A DNA stretch of 64,000 bases, from contig JAMXBD010000971.1 of assembly GCA_024138025.1 (NCBI GenBank), forward strand, positions 1 through 64,000, in the 5' to 3' direction. The position numbers were made by a program, and so were the translations under genes. This DNA is from Combretum micranthum (taxonomy: Eukaryota > Streptophyta > Magnoliopsida > Myrtales > Combretaceae). This document shows positions 61,830 through 64,000 of this stretch, in pieces (the stretch's first letter is position 1; every line of letters starts with the position of its first letter). The notes under the pieces are model-generated. The model did not search any database. It saw only the letters and a program-made list of their open reading frames with translations, and was not told the origin of the DNA.

Positions 61830-64000
61830 GGCTCCACCAATCCTGTTACTGATCGACAGTATTCAAACTTATCCCTTGGAAGAACTTTTATCAACATGTC
61901 TGATCCATTTTCATCATATATCTTTCAAGCATAATAGCTCTTCTCCAATACATCTCTGATCCAAGGTATCTCACATCGATATGTTTGATCTAGAATGAAA
62001 TGAGAATTCTTCCCCAAGGTGAATTGCACTGACTGACTCACAAAATAGCTTATACTTCTCTTGGTGGAAACCAAATTCATTTTAAGAACTATCTCATCCA
62101 CAAAACTCCTTACAAGCTTCAGTTACTGTAATAAACTCTGCTTCAACTTAGAGACACAACACATTTCTGTAATATTGACTCATGTCATTGCTCCTTACAA
62201 TGAAATCAAGTATCTTGATGTAGACTTTTATGATCAACATCGCTAACATATCTGCATTTGTGTAATCAACCAGCATGGTTTTTTATCTCCAAAACACAAC
62301 ACATTTGGAGTTCCACACGAAAATATCTAAAAATCCATTTCACTTCAACCCATGTTCCTTTCCAGGATTTGACAGGAACCGACTTACTACCCAACTGAGT
62401 AGCAATATTTGGCCATATACTTACCATGGCATACATCAAAATTCCAACAAATGAAGCATATGGAACCTGTCCATCTCCTCCTTCTCTTTCTCATAGAACG
62501 CATTACTTGAACTTAATCTAAAGTGATTACAAGAGACAACAACCACTTTAGCATTATCTATATTAAACCTTTGAAGTATTTTCTCAAGTACTTCTTTTGA
62601 CAACCAAATTCTTAGCACCCCTATCTCTAGTTATTTTCATACCAAGAATTTGTCTTGCTGCCTTAAGTCTTTCATAGCTGAAACTTACTCAACACTTCTT
62701 CAGCTATTCATCCTGGAAATATCCTGGCCAATGATCAACCTATCATCCACATAAAGCAATAGAATAATGAAATCATTATCAAAGAATTTCTGCACAAATA
62801 CAGTGATATGAAGTGTCTCTTGTAGCCTTGCTCCCCCTGTAATCGACTCAAACTTCTTGTACCACTATTTAGTCTGTTTCAAGCCATATAGACTTTTCTT
62901 TGATTGCAAACATAGTAATTCTTTTCCTTTAAAAACAAACCCTTTAGCTGCTCCATGTATACTTTTCCTCCAAATTACCATGAAAGAAAGCTGTCTTCAA
63001 ATTCATGCTCTGCTCAATCTCCAGGTGGAGACTTGCTGCTAACCCCAACACTATTCGAATGGATGTCATTTTCATCACTAGTAAAAATATCTCATCGAAG
63101 TCAATCCCTTTCCTCTGGCTTTGAATTGTGGTTGTGGACCATGTTCTTCATGCTTTATCCTGAACACTAGCTTGTTTTTCAAAGCCCTCTTATCTTTTGG
63201 TAACTTCACTAGTGGAAAAGTTTCATTCTTATGCAAGGATCTCATTTCATCTTGCATAGCCTCAATCTACTTCTTTTTGTGTTCAACATCTATTACTTCT
63301 ACAAAGTCTTCTTGTTCTCCTTCGTCAGTTAATAACACATGATTTTGGGATATCCAGTTTAGGGTTGTCAAACTTAATAGATCTTAGCTCAAGAGAACCC
63401 ATTGGAGCTGGCGGTTGATTAGGAACACTATCATTATCAAATCATCTAATGGAAATCAAGGGAGCATCTGCTTCATCTGTCTCAGGTTGGTCATTCTGTA
63501 CTCATCTCCAACCTCTCTTGGCACCATTGTTAGAGGCATCATTTTAGGTCTATTGTACCACTACTAGAACTGGAAGCATTCTTTTGAGCCTTCCTTATAT
63601 CCTCAATGGTCTCATCTTCAATAAACATAACATCACGGCTTCTCACAAGCTTCTTTTGAATTGGATCATAAAACCTATAACCAAACTGATCTTGACCATA
63701 GCCAATAAACACACACTGTCGTGTCTTGACATCAAGCTTTGACCTCTCATCCTTTTGAATATGCATAATGGTTTTATAACCAAACACCTGCAAATGATCA
63801 TAGGAAACATCTTTTCCTGACCATACTCTTTCAGGAGTATCAAACTATAGATGAACATATGGTGAAAGGTTTAATACATGAACAACTATCAGTATGGCCT
63901 CACCTCAAAACATTTATGTCAACTTTGCATCTGAGAGTAAACATCTGACTCTCTCCATCAAAGTCCTGTTCATCCTCTCAGCTAAGCCATTTAACTGTGG
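61830..64000 (-). pseudogene. pol: Ty1/copia pol (integrase end, RT, RNase H), running off the window
   Basis: Read on the minus strand from 64000: NGLAERMNRTLMERVRCLL (integrase core end), then FGYKTIMHIQKDERSKLD and CVFIGYGQDQFGYRFYDP (63793-63539), the copia integrase-RT link. RT follows with the LLYVDD catalytic block at 62753-62742, where the next residue is Arg instead of the usual Met. RNase H ends with MLIKVLPRDKFEYC near 61890. The integrase-before-RT order defines copia. Many stops and frame changes occur between 63540 and 62000. Plus-strand open frames at 61774-63342 are shadows of this gene. Confidence 0.85.

Noticed and set aside
61774..63342. Plus-strand open frames
   Set aside because: They are antisense shadows of the minus-strand copia pol.

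Overview
The window is nuclear DNA of a flowering plant, most likely a eudicot. It is AT-rich and intron-bearing, carries a canonical plant 40S ribosomal protein eS30 gene and an S-domain (G-type lectin) receptor kinase cluster, and is otherwise filled with plant-type transposable elements. The species cannot be named from the sequence. There are no prokaryotic features.

Layout. 1-14467: one Tat/Ogre-type Ty3 LTR retrotransposon whose 5' LTR is cut by the window edge. It has an extra ORF before gag, a likely intron between protease and reverse transcriptase, a second (archaeal-type) RNase H, and a 3' UTR of hairpin-forming tandem repeats. 14570-15811: a decayed antisense LTR-retroelement 5' end. 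16626-33920: a decayed chromovirus-like Ty3 element, split inside its RNase H by a solo LTR (21344-30398, TSD GTATG), which is split in turn by a 5.6-kb hAT transposon (23918-29474, TSD CTCACACT). 34353-36497 (minus): a three-exon eS30 gene with a telo-box and site II promoter motifs, the only clearly intact host gene here. 37780-42133: a TIR element holding a second solo LTR of the same 3.46-kb family (TSD AGTTT). 45030-59773: a decayed tandem array of S-domain receptor-kinase loci. Three related flanking blocks (near 45.0-46.5, 47.95-49.96 and 52.6-54.7 kb) lead respectively to no gene, to a pseudogene, and to an intact kinase-less receptor-like ORF. A fourth unit (56672-59773) retains all seven exons including the kinase but has two frame breaks and has lost its signal peptide. 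61131-64000: the 3' part of a minus-strand Ty1/copia element running off the window.

How it fits together. Nested insertions with intact target-site duplications give an order of events: chromovirus, then the 3.5-kb LTR element reduced to a solo LTR, then hAT. The receptor-kinase array and eS30 are the host component; the rest is mobile DNA at different stages of decay. The most unusual signal is in the 3' UTR of the first retrotransposon (11257-11486). Seven tandem units of 34-36 bp each form a stem with an 8-nt CGACAGAT-like loop, and stem bases differ between units in a paired, compensatory way.
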